DNA of 64,000 bases from Christensenella sp964438705 (GCA_964438705.1 CAYTKQ010000001.1:170067-234066); one strand, 5' to 3'. Counted from the first letter of the stretch, positions 30,251 to 39,180 are shown. The notes: a model not told the origin generated them from the letters alone. Made by a program: numbers and translations.

Positions 30251-30765
30251 CAGACTATTTTGAGCTTGGTCGCATCTTAAAACCGCAGGGCGTGAAGGGC
30301 GAAGTGAAGATGGAGGCCTATACGGACGATCTGTCGCGCTTTCAAACGCTTGAATTTGCTTACTTCAAGGAAGAGGACTACCGCAGGGTAGAAATCGAAC
30401 AAACGCGTGTGGATGCGCGCTATGCCTATTTGAAGCTCAAAGGATGCGATGACCGTGACGCGGCGGAGAAGCTGCGCGCAAAGACGCTCTACATCGATCG
30501 TGCCCATGCAGCCAAGCTGCCGGAAGGTGCGTATTATATCCTTGATCTGATTGGATGTACGGTGGCGGATGCAGCGGGCAAAGAAATTGGCATATTGTCT
30601 GAAATTTTGCAAAACGGCGCTGCGGATGTATATGTTGTGAAGGGTGCGGAGGGAACATGCATGTTTCCGGCTGTTCCGTATGTGGTATTGCAACGCGATG
30701 TGCAGGAAAAAAAGATCACAGTGGATGCGGAACGCTTGGAAGAGGTCGTGATCTATGATATTTAA
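30247..30765 (+). CDS. rimM: 16S rRNA processing protein RimM
   Basis: Ribosome maturation factor that helps assemble the 30S head and binds S19. The 172 residues form an N-terminal barrel beginning FELGRILKPQGVKGEVKM and a C-terminal PRC barrel with YYILDLIGC, FPAVPYVV and the closing VIYDI. It overlaps khpA by 4 nt and trmD by 11 nt, an arrangement common to Bacillota and Proteobacteria. Confidence 0.95.
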   Translation: MTDYFELGRILKPQGVKGEVKMEAYTDDLSRFQTLEFAYFKEEDYRRVEIEQTRVDARYAYLKLKGCDDRDAAEKLRAKTLYIDRAHAAKLPEGAYYILDLIGCTVADAAGKEIGILSEILQNGAADVYVVKGAEGTCMFPAVPYVVLQRDVQEKKITVDAERLEEVVIYDI

Positions 30766-31492
30766 CTGCCTCACCATCTTTCCCGAACTGTTTTCAGCCT
30801 TCACGGGCACCAGCCTGTGTGAAAAGGCGATCGGCAAGGGGCTTATTCAAGTAAACCCTGTGAATTTCCGCGATTACACGGAAGACAAGCACAACCGCGT
30901 GGACGATTACCCGTTTGGCGGCGGCGCAGGCATGCTCTTGATGCCGCAGCCTCTGTTCAGTTGCTTTGCGGCGCTTAATGAGCGTCACGCGGGAAAAAAG
31001 ATACGCAACATCTATATGAGTCCGGCGGGAGAGCGGCTGACGCAGGAAAAAGCACAGGCGCTTTCCGGCTTTGAGGTACTCAATATTCTGTGCGGACACT
31101 ATGAAGGCGTGGATCAGCGTGTGCTCGATCACCTGATCGACGAGGAAATATCGATCGGCGATTATGTGCTCACGGGCGGTGAGCTTCCGGCGATGGTGCT
31201 GATGGACTGTGTGATGCGCTATGTGCCCGGTGTGCTTTCAAACGACGAATCCGTCGCGGAGGAAAGCTTTTCAAACGGTCTTTTGGAATATCCGCAGTAT
31301 ACACGTCCGTCTTCTTATGAAGGCATGGATGTGCCCGAGGTGCTCTTATCCGGGCATCACAAAAACATAACGGCATGGCAGCGTGAGCAGGCGCTTAAAC
31401 GTACGCTCATGCGCCGACCGGAGCTTATTGATCGTTTGGAGCTCACGAAAGAGGATATTAAGATTCTCGATCAACTGAAAAAACAAACTTGA
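30755..31492 (+). CDS. trmD: tRNA (guanine-N1)-methyltransferase
   Basis: SPOUT methyltransferase that makes m1G37 in tRNAs with G36, preventing frameshifts. The 245-residue homodimeric protein keeps the trefoil-knot SAM site with LCGHYEGVDQRV near 109-120, SIGDYVLTGGELPAM, and the N-terminal FPFGGGAGM-like segment DDYPFGGGAGML. The catalytic Asp lies in the disordered linker. Start ATG at 30755 lies inside the rimM end. An L19 leader-like sequence separates it from rplS. Confidence 0.96.
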   Translation: MIFNCLTIFPELFSAFTGTSLCEKAIGKGLIQVNPVNFRDYTEDKHNRVDDYPFGGGAGMLLMPQPLFSCFAALNERHAGKKIRNIYMSPAGERLTQEKAQALSGFEVLNILCGHYEGVDQRVLDHLIDEEISIGDYVLTGGELPAMVLMDCVMRYVPGVLSNDESVAEESFSNGLLEYPQYTRPSSYEGMDVPEVLLSGHHKNITAWQREQALKRTLMRRPELIDRLELTKEDIKILDQLKKQT

Positions 31493-31533
31493 TATTTTGA
31501 TCAGTTTGTGATAAACTTTTAATGTTTTGAATT

Positions 31534-31578
31534 AGGATGGTCCGCTGCCCGGAACACGCGGGTAAGAACGTCTATAGT
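31534..31578 (+). promoter_or_regulatory. Candidate L19 ribosomal-protein leader
   Basis: The 103-nt gap between trmD and rplS contains a stretch with AGGATGGTCCGCTGC (31534-31548) and GGTAAGAACGTCTAT (31561-31575), resembling the autoregulatory L19 leader known ahead of rplS in Bacillota. The two blocks flank a short GC-rich element and end 20 nt before the start codon. Identification is from memory of the motif, not a covariance search. TTGATA at 31489-31494 could belong to a weak promoter. Confidence 0.5.
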
Positions 31579-31595
31579 GGAAGGAGGAATTCAAA

Positions 31596-31937
31596 ATGAA
31601 CGATATTATCAGAGCAGTTGAGGCTGAACAGCTGAAGCAGGATGTGCCGAAGCTCAAGATCGGCGACACCGTGAAAATCTACGTGAAGGTCGTCGAGGGA
31701 ACCAGAGAAAGATTGCAGGCATTCGAAGGATATCTGATCGCACAAAAAGGCGGCGGCCTTTCCGAGACGATCACTGTCCGCCGTGTATCCTACGGAATCG
31801 GCGTGGAAAGGACATTCCCGATCCATTCGCCCCGTGTGGACAAGATCGAAGTGCTGCGCCACGGACGCGTACGCAGAGCGAAACTTTTCTATCTGCGAGA
31901 CAGGGTCGGTAAGGCGGCTAAGATCAAAGAAGCATAA
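31596..31937 (+). CDS. rplS: Ribosomal protein L19
   Basis: Large-subunit protein at the 30S-50S interface. The 113-residue sequence has the SH3-like core with IGDTVKIYVKVVEGTRERLQ and the signature YGIGVERTFPIHSPRVDKIE, and ends in the typical basic tail. GGAGGAATT lies 8 nt before the ATG. A strong terminator follows, closing the rpsP-rplS cluster. Confidence 0.97.
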   Translation: MNDIIRAVEAEQLKQDVPKLKIGDTVKIYVKVVEGTRERLQAFEGYLIAQKGGGLSETITVRRVSYGIGVERTFPIHSPRVDKIEVLRHGRVRRAKLFYLRDRVGKAAKIKEA

Positions 31938-31945
31938 AAAAGAGC

Positions 31946-31971
31946 GGGGGCGTTTGGCCCCCATTTTTTTT
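31946..31971 (+). terminator. Intrinsic terminator after rplS
   Basis: GGGGGC (31946-31951), loop GTTTG, and GCCCCC (31957-31962) form a six-pair GC stem followed by A and seven T. The 5' flank is A-rich. rbgA starts 22 nt later with its own strong ribosome site. Confidence 0.93.
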
Positions 31972-31992
31972 AGCACGACAGGAGGAATTCCC

Positions 31993-32832
31993 ATGGATAT
32001 CCAATGGTATCCCGGGCACATGACAAAGGCCCGCCGCCAATTGAAAGAGAAACTGAAGGTCGTCGATATGGTGATAGAGGTGCTTGATGCGCGCGCGCCC
32101 AAAAGCTCTCTGAATCCGGATTTTGACGATCTTTTTTCCAACAAAACGCGGCTGTATCTTCTCAACAAGGCAGACCTTGCCGATGAGAACATCACCAAAA
32201 ACTGGCTGAGATATTTTAAAAGTAAGGGAATTGAAACCGTTGCTTTTTCCGCCGTACGGGCAAATACACAAGCACTGAAAAAAAGCATCGTCGCTTGTGC
32301 AGAGGAAATATTGCAGCGCTACCGCGACAGGGGGATGAACAAGACGCTGCGCTGTACGGTGGTGGGCATTCCCAACGTCGGCAAATCTGCGATCCTAAAC
32401 CGTCTTCTCGGCTCCAAAAAAATGAAAGAGGGCAATAAGCCCGGCGTCACAAAGGCGCTGCAATGGGCAAAGATCGATGAGCATTTGGAAATTATGGATA
32501 CGCCCGGTTTGCTGTGGCCCAAATTTGAAGACGAGCGCACGGGCGCGGTGGTCGCGCTGATCGGAAGCGTAAAGCTTGATATCCTGGACGAAGAAGCGCT
32601 CGCGTTTTATTTGATCGGTCTGCTAAAACAAACATCACCTGTACTTTTAAAGGAGCGTTATCAGCTCGACGATCTTCATCAGGACGATTATGCGTTGCTC
32701 AAGGCAATCTGCAAGGCCCGTGGTTTTTTGTTGAAGGGCGGAACCTACGATACGGAGCGCGGCGCAAAGACGCTTCTTGATGAATTTAAAAACGGAAAGC
32801 TTGGGCGAATCTCTCTTGAAAAACCGGAGTAG
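31993..32832 (+). CDS. rbgA: Ribosome biogenesis GTPase RbgA (YlqF)
   Basis: Circularly permuted GTPase required for late 50S assembly. The 279-residue protein shows the permuted order: G4 LNKADL near 59, G5, then G1 GIPNVGKSA near 128, and G3 DTPGLLWP near 172. The N-terminus DIQWYPGHMTKARRQL contains the catalytic His of the family. The ATG at 31993 has GGAGGAATT upstream; open reading extends 70 codons upstream through the terminator, but that is not expected to be translated. The C-terminal ANTAR-like domain that contacts rRNA is present. Confidence 0.95.
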   Translation: MDIQWYPGHMTKARRQLKEKLKVVDMVIEVLDARAPKSSLNPDFDDLFSNKTRLYLLNKADLADENITKNWLRYFKSKGIETVAFSAVRANTQALKKSIVACAEEILQRYRDRGMNKTLRCTVVGIPNVGKSAILNRLLGSKKMKEGNKPGVTKALQWAKIDEHLEIMDTPGLLWPKFEDERTGAVVALIGSVKLDILDEEALAFYLIGLLKQTSPVLLKERYQLDDLHQDDYALLKAICKARGFLLKGGTYDTERGAKTLLDEFKNGKLGRISLEKPE

Positions 32833-32838
32833 GGTATA

Positions 32839-33477
32839 ATGAGCAAACGAGAAGAGGCACAACGTGAAAAACTGGATGTCATGACGGTATACGAGCGCGA
32901 ACACTGGGCGCGCGCAGAGCGTGTCGCAGGGATTGACGAAGCGGGCAGAGGTCCGCTTGCGGGGCCCGTGGTCGCGGCATGCGTGATCATGCCGTCCGAT
33001 GATTTGATCCTTGGTATAGATGATTCCAAAAAGCTGTCGGAAAAACGCAGGGAAGCCCTATACGACCTCATCCTTGAAAAAGCGATCGATTATTCGGTGA
33101 GTATCGTGGACAACCACGTCATCGACGAGATCAATATTTTGCAGGCGGCAAGGCGCGCGTTCGAGCAGTCGCTCAGCGGGCTTAAAACACCTCCCGATCA
33201 TGTGTACACGGATGCGATGGAAATCAAAACGAACATCCCATTCACTTCGCTCATCAAGGGGGACGCAAAGGTCTATACGATCGCCGCCGCTTCCATCCTA
33301 GCGAAGGTGACGCGGGACCGAATCATGTGTGAATATGATGAACAATATCCGCAGTATTCGTTTGCAAAACATAAAGGTTATGGAACAAAAGCGCATTACG
33401 ACGCGATCCGCACGTATGGCGTGCTGGATATTCATAGAAAGACGTTTTTAAGGAAGCTTCTGAGCGATGACCGATAA
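32839..33477 (+). CDS. rnhB: Ribonuclease HII
   Basis: Removes ribonucleotides and RNA-DNA hybrids from DNA. The 212-residue protein has GIDEAGRGPLAGPVVAA (about 31-47) with the catalytic Asp-Glu pair, a further Asp in YTDAMEI, and the closing acidic residue near DRIMCEYDEQYP. HKGYGTKAH is the family fingerprint. It starts 6 nt after rbgA with GTAGGG upstream, and overlaps yraN by 11 nt. The order rplS-rbgA-rnhB matches Bacillus. Confidence 0.96.
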   Translation: MSKREEAQREKLDVMTVYEREHWARAERVAGIDEAGRGPLAGPVVAACVIMPSDDLILGIDDSKKLSEKRREALYDLILEKAIDYSVSIVDNHVIDEINILQAARRAFEQSLSGLKTPPDHVYTDAMEIKTNIPFTSLIKGDAKVYTIAAASILAKVTRDRIMCEYDEQYPQYSFAKHKGYGTKAHYDAIRTYGVLDIHRKTFLRKLLSDDR

Positions 33478-33829
33478 ACAGAAATTAGGGAAGGCGGGGG
33501 AGGATGCGGCCGCCCGCCACATACAAAAAAATGGCATGAAATTGCTTGCGCGCAACTATCGTGCGGGAAAAGGCGAAATCGACCTTATCGCATTGGATTC
33601 GGATACACTGGTATTCATCGAGGTCAAAACGCGCACAGGAACAGCCTATGGGACTGCCGCAGAAGCGGTCGGCTATCGGAAACAGCAGATGATAATCCGT
33701 ACAGCGCAATACTTTATTGCGCAGCGCAAGCTGCACGAGTGCGCGGTGCGCTTCGACGTTGCGGAGGTCTATTCGGAAGAAGAGAACGAATATCGTGTCC
33801 AATACATAAGGGACGCGTTCACGTTATAA
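33467..33829 (+). CDS. yraN: UPF0102 (YraN) family nuclease-like protein
   Basis: A 120-residue protein with the restriction-endonuclease-like fold of the YraN family. The signature GEDAAARHIQKNG, RNYRAGKGEIDLIALD, and FIEVKTRTGTAYG gives the D-ExK type acidic and Lys residues expected of a metal nuclease. Its biological substrate is unknown. In relatives it sits between rnhB and yifB or dprA; here that link is interrupted by the two genes that follow. Confidence 0.92.
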   Translation: MTDKQKLGKAGEDAAARHIQKNGMKLLARNYRAGKGEIDLIALDSDTLVFIEVKTRTGTAYGTAAEAVGYRKQQMIIRTAQYFIAQRKLHECAVRFDVAEVYSEEENEYRVQYIRDAFTL

Positions 33830-33853
33830 ATATATAGGTTATTGGGGTAGTCT

Positions 33854-36800
33854 ATGAAAGCACAAAATGAATTAATCGTATGGTTTAGCGTACTCGGCGT
33901 GATCTTTCTGTTTCTGGTCGCGTATCTGTATTATGGAAAAAAATACCGCAATCCTTTTGCACAGCCGATTTCAGCGGGGATGTGGTTTGCCATTTTTGCG
34001 ATTGTCGCGGTGGCGGTTCGGTTGATCCTTGCATACACGATGCCCGGATACATGACGGATATGGATTGCTTTAAAGCATGGGCAAGCAATTCCTACACCG
34101 GCGGCCTCGAAAACTTTTATACCAGTGATTTCTTTGCGGATTATCCGCCGCTGTATATTTATGTGCTCTATTTCATGGGTTTTCTGCAAAATACGTTCTC
34201 GCTGGATATCGGGGGACAAACCTTCGCGCTGCTTATTCATCTTCCGGCAATTTTGTGTGATATCGCCGCCGGATATGTCGTCTATCGTCTCGCACTCAAA
34301 AAGTTTCGTCCGGGCGTATCGCTTTTGCTGAGCACGCTTGTGCTGCTGAATCCGGCGGTCATCTTTAATTCGAGCATTTGGGGGCAGGTCGATATCATTC
34401 TGACGCTGATGATGGTGCTCGTGATTTGGCTTCTCGTGGAAGATAAGCTGATTTGGGCCGCTGCGGCGTTCATGGCGGCGTTCCTGTTAAAACCGCAGGC
34501 GATCATGCTCTTTCCGCTGATCGGCTTTGTATTCCTGCACAACATCATCGTCTCTCAAAATCGAAAGAAAGCGGTCGCCACGCTGTTCATTTCCCTTGGC
34601 GTGATGGCGGGGCTTTTCTTCCTGCTGCCGCTGCCGTTTTCCGGCAATCAGGAACCGTTCTGGCTGGTCAAGGAATTCCTGAATACGATGGGGCAATACG
34701 ATCAGGCGTCGCTCAACGCATTTAACCTGTTTGCGCTGCTGGGTCAGAATTTCATTTCGTCCAGTCAAGCGGTTTTCCTTGGGGTGCCTGCAAACGTATG
34801 GGGATTCCTCCTCATTGCGCTGGTATGCCTTTATGCGCTCTTCCTGTATGTCAAAAATCCCAAAAAAGAATTTTTGTTTGCGCTGGCCGCATTCATTCTG
34901 ATGGGTGTTTTCGCGCTGGGGCACGGAATGCACGATCGATATCTCTTCCCTGTGCCCATCCTGTTGCTGTTTGCGTTCATCTTTATGAAGGACAAGCGGC
35001 TGATGTGGCCCGTGATCCTCACATTTATCGCGCTCCTGCTCAACCAAAGCCTGTCGCTTTACTATTATCAGGCTGTCCTTCCAATGGAGTGGGTAATTTC
35101 CGTTTCAGCGGTATGCATGGGGATATTTGTCTACACCGGATATATTGTGACCAAAATTGCGCTTGGGCAAGTTGAAGAAAAAGCGGAGGATGTGGATTCC
35201 GAGGCAATCGAACCGCTCAAACTGCCGCCCGCGCAGATGAGCCTCGAGCATCATGGCGCAAAGCGCCGCCTCACAAAGCGTGACGGGTTGCTGATGTTTG
35301 CCATTTCCGCGATTTATGCCGTCGTCGCGTTCACAAACCTCGGTGCGTTTCAAATCCCTGAAACCCCTTATGAAATGGATTCTAATGCAATCGTCGCCGA
35401 GCTTCCGCAGTCCGAACAGGTTTCTGCCATTGAGTATTACGCCGGATACGGCGAGGCGAAATTTGCGTTCTATTCCTCAGAAGACGGCACGCATTACGTG
35501 CCCGTCACCTTGACCAATCGCAGCAATGAAAACCTTTCACAGATCGACCACAAATTTGGCAACATGTATAAGTGGCAGATATATACGGTCGATGTGAATG
35601 CCAAATATATCAAGGCCGAACCCATTTCGGGCACTATGCCGGTTCTTGAGATGGCTTTTAAGGACGCGGCGGGGAATCTGATCTCCCCTGTAAGCGTAAC
35701 GCCCTCCGGCGCGGCAGCGCTATTTGACGAGCAGGCGCTCGTGCTGGAAGAATCTACCTACATGACGGATTTCTATTTCGATGAGATTTATCATGTGCGC
35801 ACGGCCTATGAAAACATTCATAAGCTGGAGCCCTATGAAATCACGCATCCGCCGCTTGGCAAGCTGATTTTGGCGACTGGCATTCAGATGTTTGGCATGA
35901 ATCCGTTTGGATGGAGATTCATGGGAACACTGACCGGCGTTCTGATGCTCCCGGTGCTGTACATCTTCGCCAAGCTGCTTTTTAAACGCAGCCGATACGC
36001 GGCGATCGCGACCATCCTGTTTGCGGCAGATTTTATGCATTTTGCGCAAACGCGCATCGGGACGATCGACAGCTACAGCATTTTGTGGATCATGCTGATG
36101 TATCTGTTCATGTACCAGTTCACGCAAAGCAACTTTAATCGGGAGAAGCTATCCAAAACGCTTGTTCCGCTTGCCTTAAGCGGCCTGTTCTTTGGGATCG
36201 GCGCGGCGACAAAATGGCTGTGCATCTATGCGGGGGCGGGCCTTGCCGTCATCTTCTTCATAACGCTTTATAAGCGGCATCGTGAATACAAATTTGCAAA
36301 GGAGCAGATGGAGGCGGGCAAAAGCGAACGCCTCCACAGCCCGCCGTGCGGGGGGACCTTCAGCCTGAGTGATTACGACTCCATCGTACGCAAATATAAG
36401 ACCACCGTAGCACTTATCTTTTGTTGGTGCGCGATCTTTTTTCTGGTGGTGCCTGCGGTCATCTATATCGCATCCTATTATCCCTACACGATCGTCACGC
36501 AGGGCGAAGCGTACAGCTTCATAGACCCAAACAACATCAAGGAGCATCACAGCATCATAGGGAATCAATTCTATATGCTGAACTATCATTCGACGCTGAA
36601 TCCGGATCACGTGCATCCCTTCGCATCCATGTGGTACTCGTGGCCGGCGGACGTGCGTCCTGTGCTGTTTTTCAACGGGCACAACGACGCGAACAACACG
36701 GTATCTACGCTGTCCACAATGGGGAATCCGCTTCTGTGGTGGGCGGGTATCGTCGCCTGCATTTGGCTGATCATCGATTCCGCGCGCGGAAAACATCGCA

Positions 36801-37102
36801 ACTATGGCGTGACCTTCCTCGCGATCGCGGCGCTTTCCCAATTCATGCCGTGGTGGTTCATCTCACGTGAGGTGTTTATCTATCATTATTTCGCAACATT
36901 GCCGTTTTTGATCCTGCTGGTCGTATATTGGCTAAAGAATATAGAGCATGATTACAAGCACGGTAAAAAATTTGTGCTTGGTTTTGTGGTTGCCTGTATT
37001 GTGATGTTTGTGGCGTTTTATCCGGTGATTACCGGTATTCCATTCAATAAGGATTATATCGAGGGGCTTCGCTGGCTGCCCTCGTGGCCGTTCTACGGAT
37101 GA
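33854..37102 (+). CDS. Two-module membrane glycosyltransferase (GT-C plus PMT-like)
   Basis: A 1082-residue polytopic membrane protein with two GT-C-type modules. The N-terminal module (about 1-430) has some ten helices and the luminal MTDMDCFKAWASNSY and FFADYPPLYIYVLYF motifs typical of Gpi18-like mannosyltransferases. A cytoplasmic linker is followed by one helix and an outward beta-rich domain at about 505-630. The C-terminal module begins FYFDEIYHVRTAYENI with the acidic pair of protein-mannosyltransferases (GT39) and THPPLGKL, then about nine helices. It probably moves sugars from polyprenyl-phosphate donors to an outer acceptor. Donor and acceptor are unknown. The ribosome site is weak. 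Confidence 0.8.
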   Translation: MKAQNELIVWFSVLGVIFLFLVAYLYYGKKYRNPFAQPISAGMWFAIFAIVAVAVRLILAYTMPGYMTDMDCFKAWASNSYTGGLENFYTSDFFADYPPLYIYVLYFMGFLQNTFSLDIGGQTFALLIHLPAILCDIAAGYVVYRLALKKFRPGVSLLLSTLVLLNPAVIFNSSIWGQVDIILTLMMVLVIWLLVEDKLIWAAAAFMAAFLLKPQAIMLFPLIGFVFLHNIIVSQNRKKAVATLFISLGVMAGLFFLLPLPFSGNQEPFWLVKEFLNTMGQYDQASLNAFNLFALLGQNFISSSQAVFLGVPANVWGFLLIALVCLYALFLYVKNPKKEFLFALAAFILMGVFALGHGMHDRYLFPVPILLLFAFIFMKDKRLMWPVILTFIALLLNQSLSLYYYQAVLPMEWVISVSAVCMGIFVYTGYIVTKIALGQVEEKAEDVDSEAIEPLKLPPAQMSLEHHGAKRRLTKRDGLLMFAISAIYAVVAFTNLGAFQIPETPYEMDSNAIVAELPQSEQVSAIEYYAGYGEAKFAFYSSEDGTHYVPVTLTNRSNENLSQIDHKFGNMYKWQIYTVDVNAKYIKAEPISGTMPVLEMAFKDAAGNLISPVSVTPSGAAALFDEQALVLEESTYMTDFYFDEIYHVRTAYENIHKLEPYEITHPPLGKLILATGIQMFGMNPFGWRFMGTLTGVLMLPVLYIFAKLLFKRSRYAAIATILFAADFMHFAQTRIGTIDSYSILWIMLMYLFMYQFTQSNFNREKLSKTLVPLALSGLFFGIGAATKWLCIYAGAGLAVIFFITLYKRHREYKFAKEQMEAGKSERLHSPPCGGTFSLSDYDSIVRKYKTTVALIFCWCAIFFLVVPAVIYIASYYPYTIVTQGEAYSFIDPNNIKEHHSIIGNQFYMLNYHSTLNPDHVHPFASMWYSWPADVRPVLFFNGHNDANNTVSTLSTMGNPLLWWAGIVACIWLIIDSARGKHRNYGVTFLAIAALSQFMPWWFISREVFIYHYFATLPFLILLVVYWLKNIEHDYKHGKKFVLGFVVACIVMFVAFYPVITGIPFNKDYIEGLRWLPSWPFYG

Positions 37103-37106
37103 CAAC

Positions 37107-37138
37107 AAGAAAGGAAGAGCGCAAGTCCTTCCTTTCTT
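37107..37138. terminator. Bidirectional terminator between converging genes
   Basis: AAGAAAGGAAG (37107-37117) and CTTCCTTTCTT (37128-37138) pair perfectly over 11 bp around a 10-nt loop. Each arm is purine- or pyrimidine-rich, so RNA from either strand ends the stem in a T-rich 3' arm. It sits 5 nt after the glycosyltransferase stop and overlaps the stop codon of the reverse gene. Confidence 0.75.
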
Positions 37139-39125
37139 ATTGCAGATGCTTTTTGGGCAATGCTTCTGACAGCTTTTCGAGCACATACAGGTTGCTTGCA
37201 TATTGCTGCATTAAATAATCGATATAAGACTGATCCGTATTTGGCAGAGGTTCTCCCGGCGCGTGAACGTACGCATCGAAGGGCGGCAACCGCCTAATGA
37301 TTTGCAAATGACGTTTCATGGCCCACGCGAAATGATCGATAATTTCACGTGTTTGCGGCGAAAGCGCTTCTTTTCGTGTGCACAGGATCAATTGTTCGAT
37401 CTCTGCAACCATCCTCCACATGACCGCAATGATGCTGCCGTATGTTTTGCGGTCCGTATCGTTGTCTGGCTTTTTTAAATAGTTTCGCACCTCATCGTAG
37501 ATCAGATGAAAAGTGATCAATGCGTCGCAAACGACGCCATAATCGATCCTGCGTCGGGTACTGATGCTCAGCATGTTTAGATAGGAGTTTTGAATGTGAT
37601 AAAGTTCCCGCATATTGCATCGAAATTGTCCCGCTCTGTTGTTTGGGAACAAAAATCGGTTGGCAATCAGCACCAGCATCACGGATAAAATCAAATAAAA
37701 TATGCGCAGCTCAATTGCCGTAGTACTGTCCATCGTCAGTGAAGCAAGGGACAAAGCAAAACCCGTTGCAAAAATCGGTTGCACCCATGTTCCGGGCGTA
37801 CAGCAATACATCAGCGATATCATCACTGTCGCAAAAATGAAATTTCCCGTGATGTCGGGTAGGAGCGGCAGTGCAAAATAGGCCATCAAACAACCGATTG
37901 CAGTTCCAATCAGCCTCGTTTTCATACGGTAAGCGCTTTCTTCATACATCGGCTGCAACAGGATGAATGCATTAAGCGGGAGCCAATAAGCGTGATCACT
38001 GTTCGTGAGCCTGCACACCATAAAGCTGATCGTGGAAACGATGGAAAGGCGAAGCGCAAAGCGGACTTCAAAGGAATCCATACGCAGACGATTTTTCAAT
38101 CCCAAAACCGGGTGCGCGTGCTTTGGCAGCTTCCATTCGGTGGTGGCGCTTTCGGTCATGGATTCCATAATCAGTACAAAGAGGCGAAGAAAATTGCGTA
38201 TAAATACGGCGGAACGCTCGCTTAGGGTTTCCGATTGGAGGGACAACCCGGAAGCGACTTCGATCAGATCAGCATTGCTGCTTGTATTCATTTTATTTGC
38301 TGCCTCTCGCAGAAGATAGGACACTGTCCTCAGCGTTTCCTCATCCTGTTTGCGATCTTGTATATCGGCTTTTGCAAAATCTGCAATATAATAGGAGGCG
38401 CGTTGAAAAAACAAGGCAAACATGTAATGAATTTTTCCTTCTCCACGTACAACATAGGAAAAATTTCGGCTGCCATATGCCATCCTGTGCAAAGTTGTCT
38501 GGAGTACAAGTATGTCCTTTTCCGCTCCAAAATCGTGTATTCCGTCTGCCATACGCATGAAATTCTGTGCAACCATAAAGAGGCCTTTTCGTTCCTGCGC
38601 GTAGTTTGGGGATTTTTTGTGAAAAATTGAATAGATGCAAAGAGCTCCGATCAATATACAGGCAGCATAGAAAATGATTCCCATCAGCGGAAGGAATCCG
38701 TCCCAGCCAACCGGACGCAATTGCAAAAAAACGAACGCCATCGCATTGACAAAATATCCTTTTTGATTGAATTGCGTGGTTTGCAAATAGATCAGCACAA
38801 AGGGAACGAGAATGTTGAGTACAATGCACAGAAAGAGATTTACGGTCGCAAAAAACGCAAGAGCGCAAATCAATAATTGCACAATGAGCAGATTCAACAT
38901 GGCCCGCAACGATGGTTTTTTTTGTAGATTCACCTTGAATGCCGCAGTGATAAATGATACGACAAGCGCATATTGAACGCCAAAGAAAAAAATGATCGTA
39001 TAGAACAAAACCAGGAAGAATATGATTACCGGCAACGCTGCGGCAAACTTTTTCCTGCCTTCTGTGAGCAAGTTGGTAATATGAATTTTTTGCGGGATAA
39101 CCCGTATGTCCCATTTCTTTTTCAT
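37137..39125 (-). CDS. FUSC family membrane protein (aromatic acid exporter-like)
   Basis: A 662-residue reverse-strand protein with the fusaric-acid-resistance/YccS layout: six N-terminal helices (about 28-175), a cytoplasmic region at about 180-345, a second set of six helices (about 360-490) including TNSDHAYWLPLNAFILLQP, and a helical C-terminal tail. Relatives export aromatic acids or are uncharacterised. It is the only reverse gene in the window and is visibly more A+T-rich, with more AAA and TTT codons than its neighbours, suggesting acquisition. The only plausible start, the ATG at 39125, has no close ribosome site and lies right behind a promoter. Substrate unknown. Confidence 0.82.
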   Translation of the reverse strand: MKKKWDIRVIPQKIHITNLLTEGRKKFAAALPVIIFFLVLFYTIIFFFGVQYALVVSFITAAFKVNLQKKPSLRAMLNLLIVQLLICALAFFATVNLFLCIVLNILVPFVLIYLQTTQFNQKGYFVNAMAFVFLQLRPVGWDGFLPLMGIIFYAACILIGALCIYSIFHKKSPNYAQERKGLFMVAQNFMRMADGIHDFGAEKDILVLQTTLHRMAYGSRNFSYVVRGEGKIHYMFALFFQRASYYIADFAKADIQDRKQDEETLRTVSYLLREAANKMNTSSNADLIEVASGLSLQSETLSERSAVFIRNFLRLFVLIMESMTESATTEWKLPKHAHPVLGLKNRLRMDSFEVRFALRLSIVSTISFMVCRLTNSDHAYWLPLNAFILLQPMYEESAYRMKTRLIGTAIGCLMAYFALPLLPDITGNFIFATVMISLMYCCTPGTWVQPIFATGFALSLASLTMDSTTAIELRIFYLILSVMLVLIANRFLFPNNRAGQFRCNMRELYHIQNSYLNMLSISTRRRIDYGVVCDALITFHLIYDEVRNYLKKPDNDTDRKTYGSIIAVMWRMVAEIEQLILCTRKEALSPQTREIIDHFAWAMKRHLQIIRRLPPFDAYVHAPGEPLPNTDQSYIDYLMQQYASNLYVLEKLSEALPKKHLQ

Positions 39126-39131
39126 AATGCA

Positions 39132-39160
39132 ATTATATCACTTTGTTCTTGCAAAGTCTA
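39132..39160 (-). promoter_or_regulatory. Extended -10 promoter for the FUSC gene
   Basis: On the reverse strand TAGACT (39155-39160) and TATAAT (39132-39137) are 17 bp apart, and TGA directly precedes TATAAT, giving an extended -10. The hexamer ends 6 nt before the ATG, so transcription should begin at or next to the start codon. Confidence 0.65.
39140..39157. promoter_or_regulatory. Perfect dyad in the FUSC promoter spacer (operator candidate)
   Basis: ACTTTG-N6-CAAAGT lies within the FUSC promoter, covering the spacer between -35 and -10 and touching the -35 hexamer. A bound regulator there would block RNA polymerase. A related imperfect copy follows at 39181-39199. No regulator gene is seen nearby. 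Confidence 0.45.
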
Positions 39161-39180
39161 AATTTATCTACCAAATAATT

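Noticed and set aside
31783..31992. Upstream extension of rbgA overlapping rplS
   Set aside because: It would cross the rplS terminator; ATG 31993 follows GGAGGAA and begins with the conserved RbgA N-terminus.
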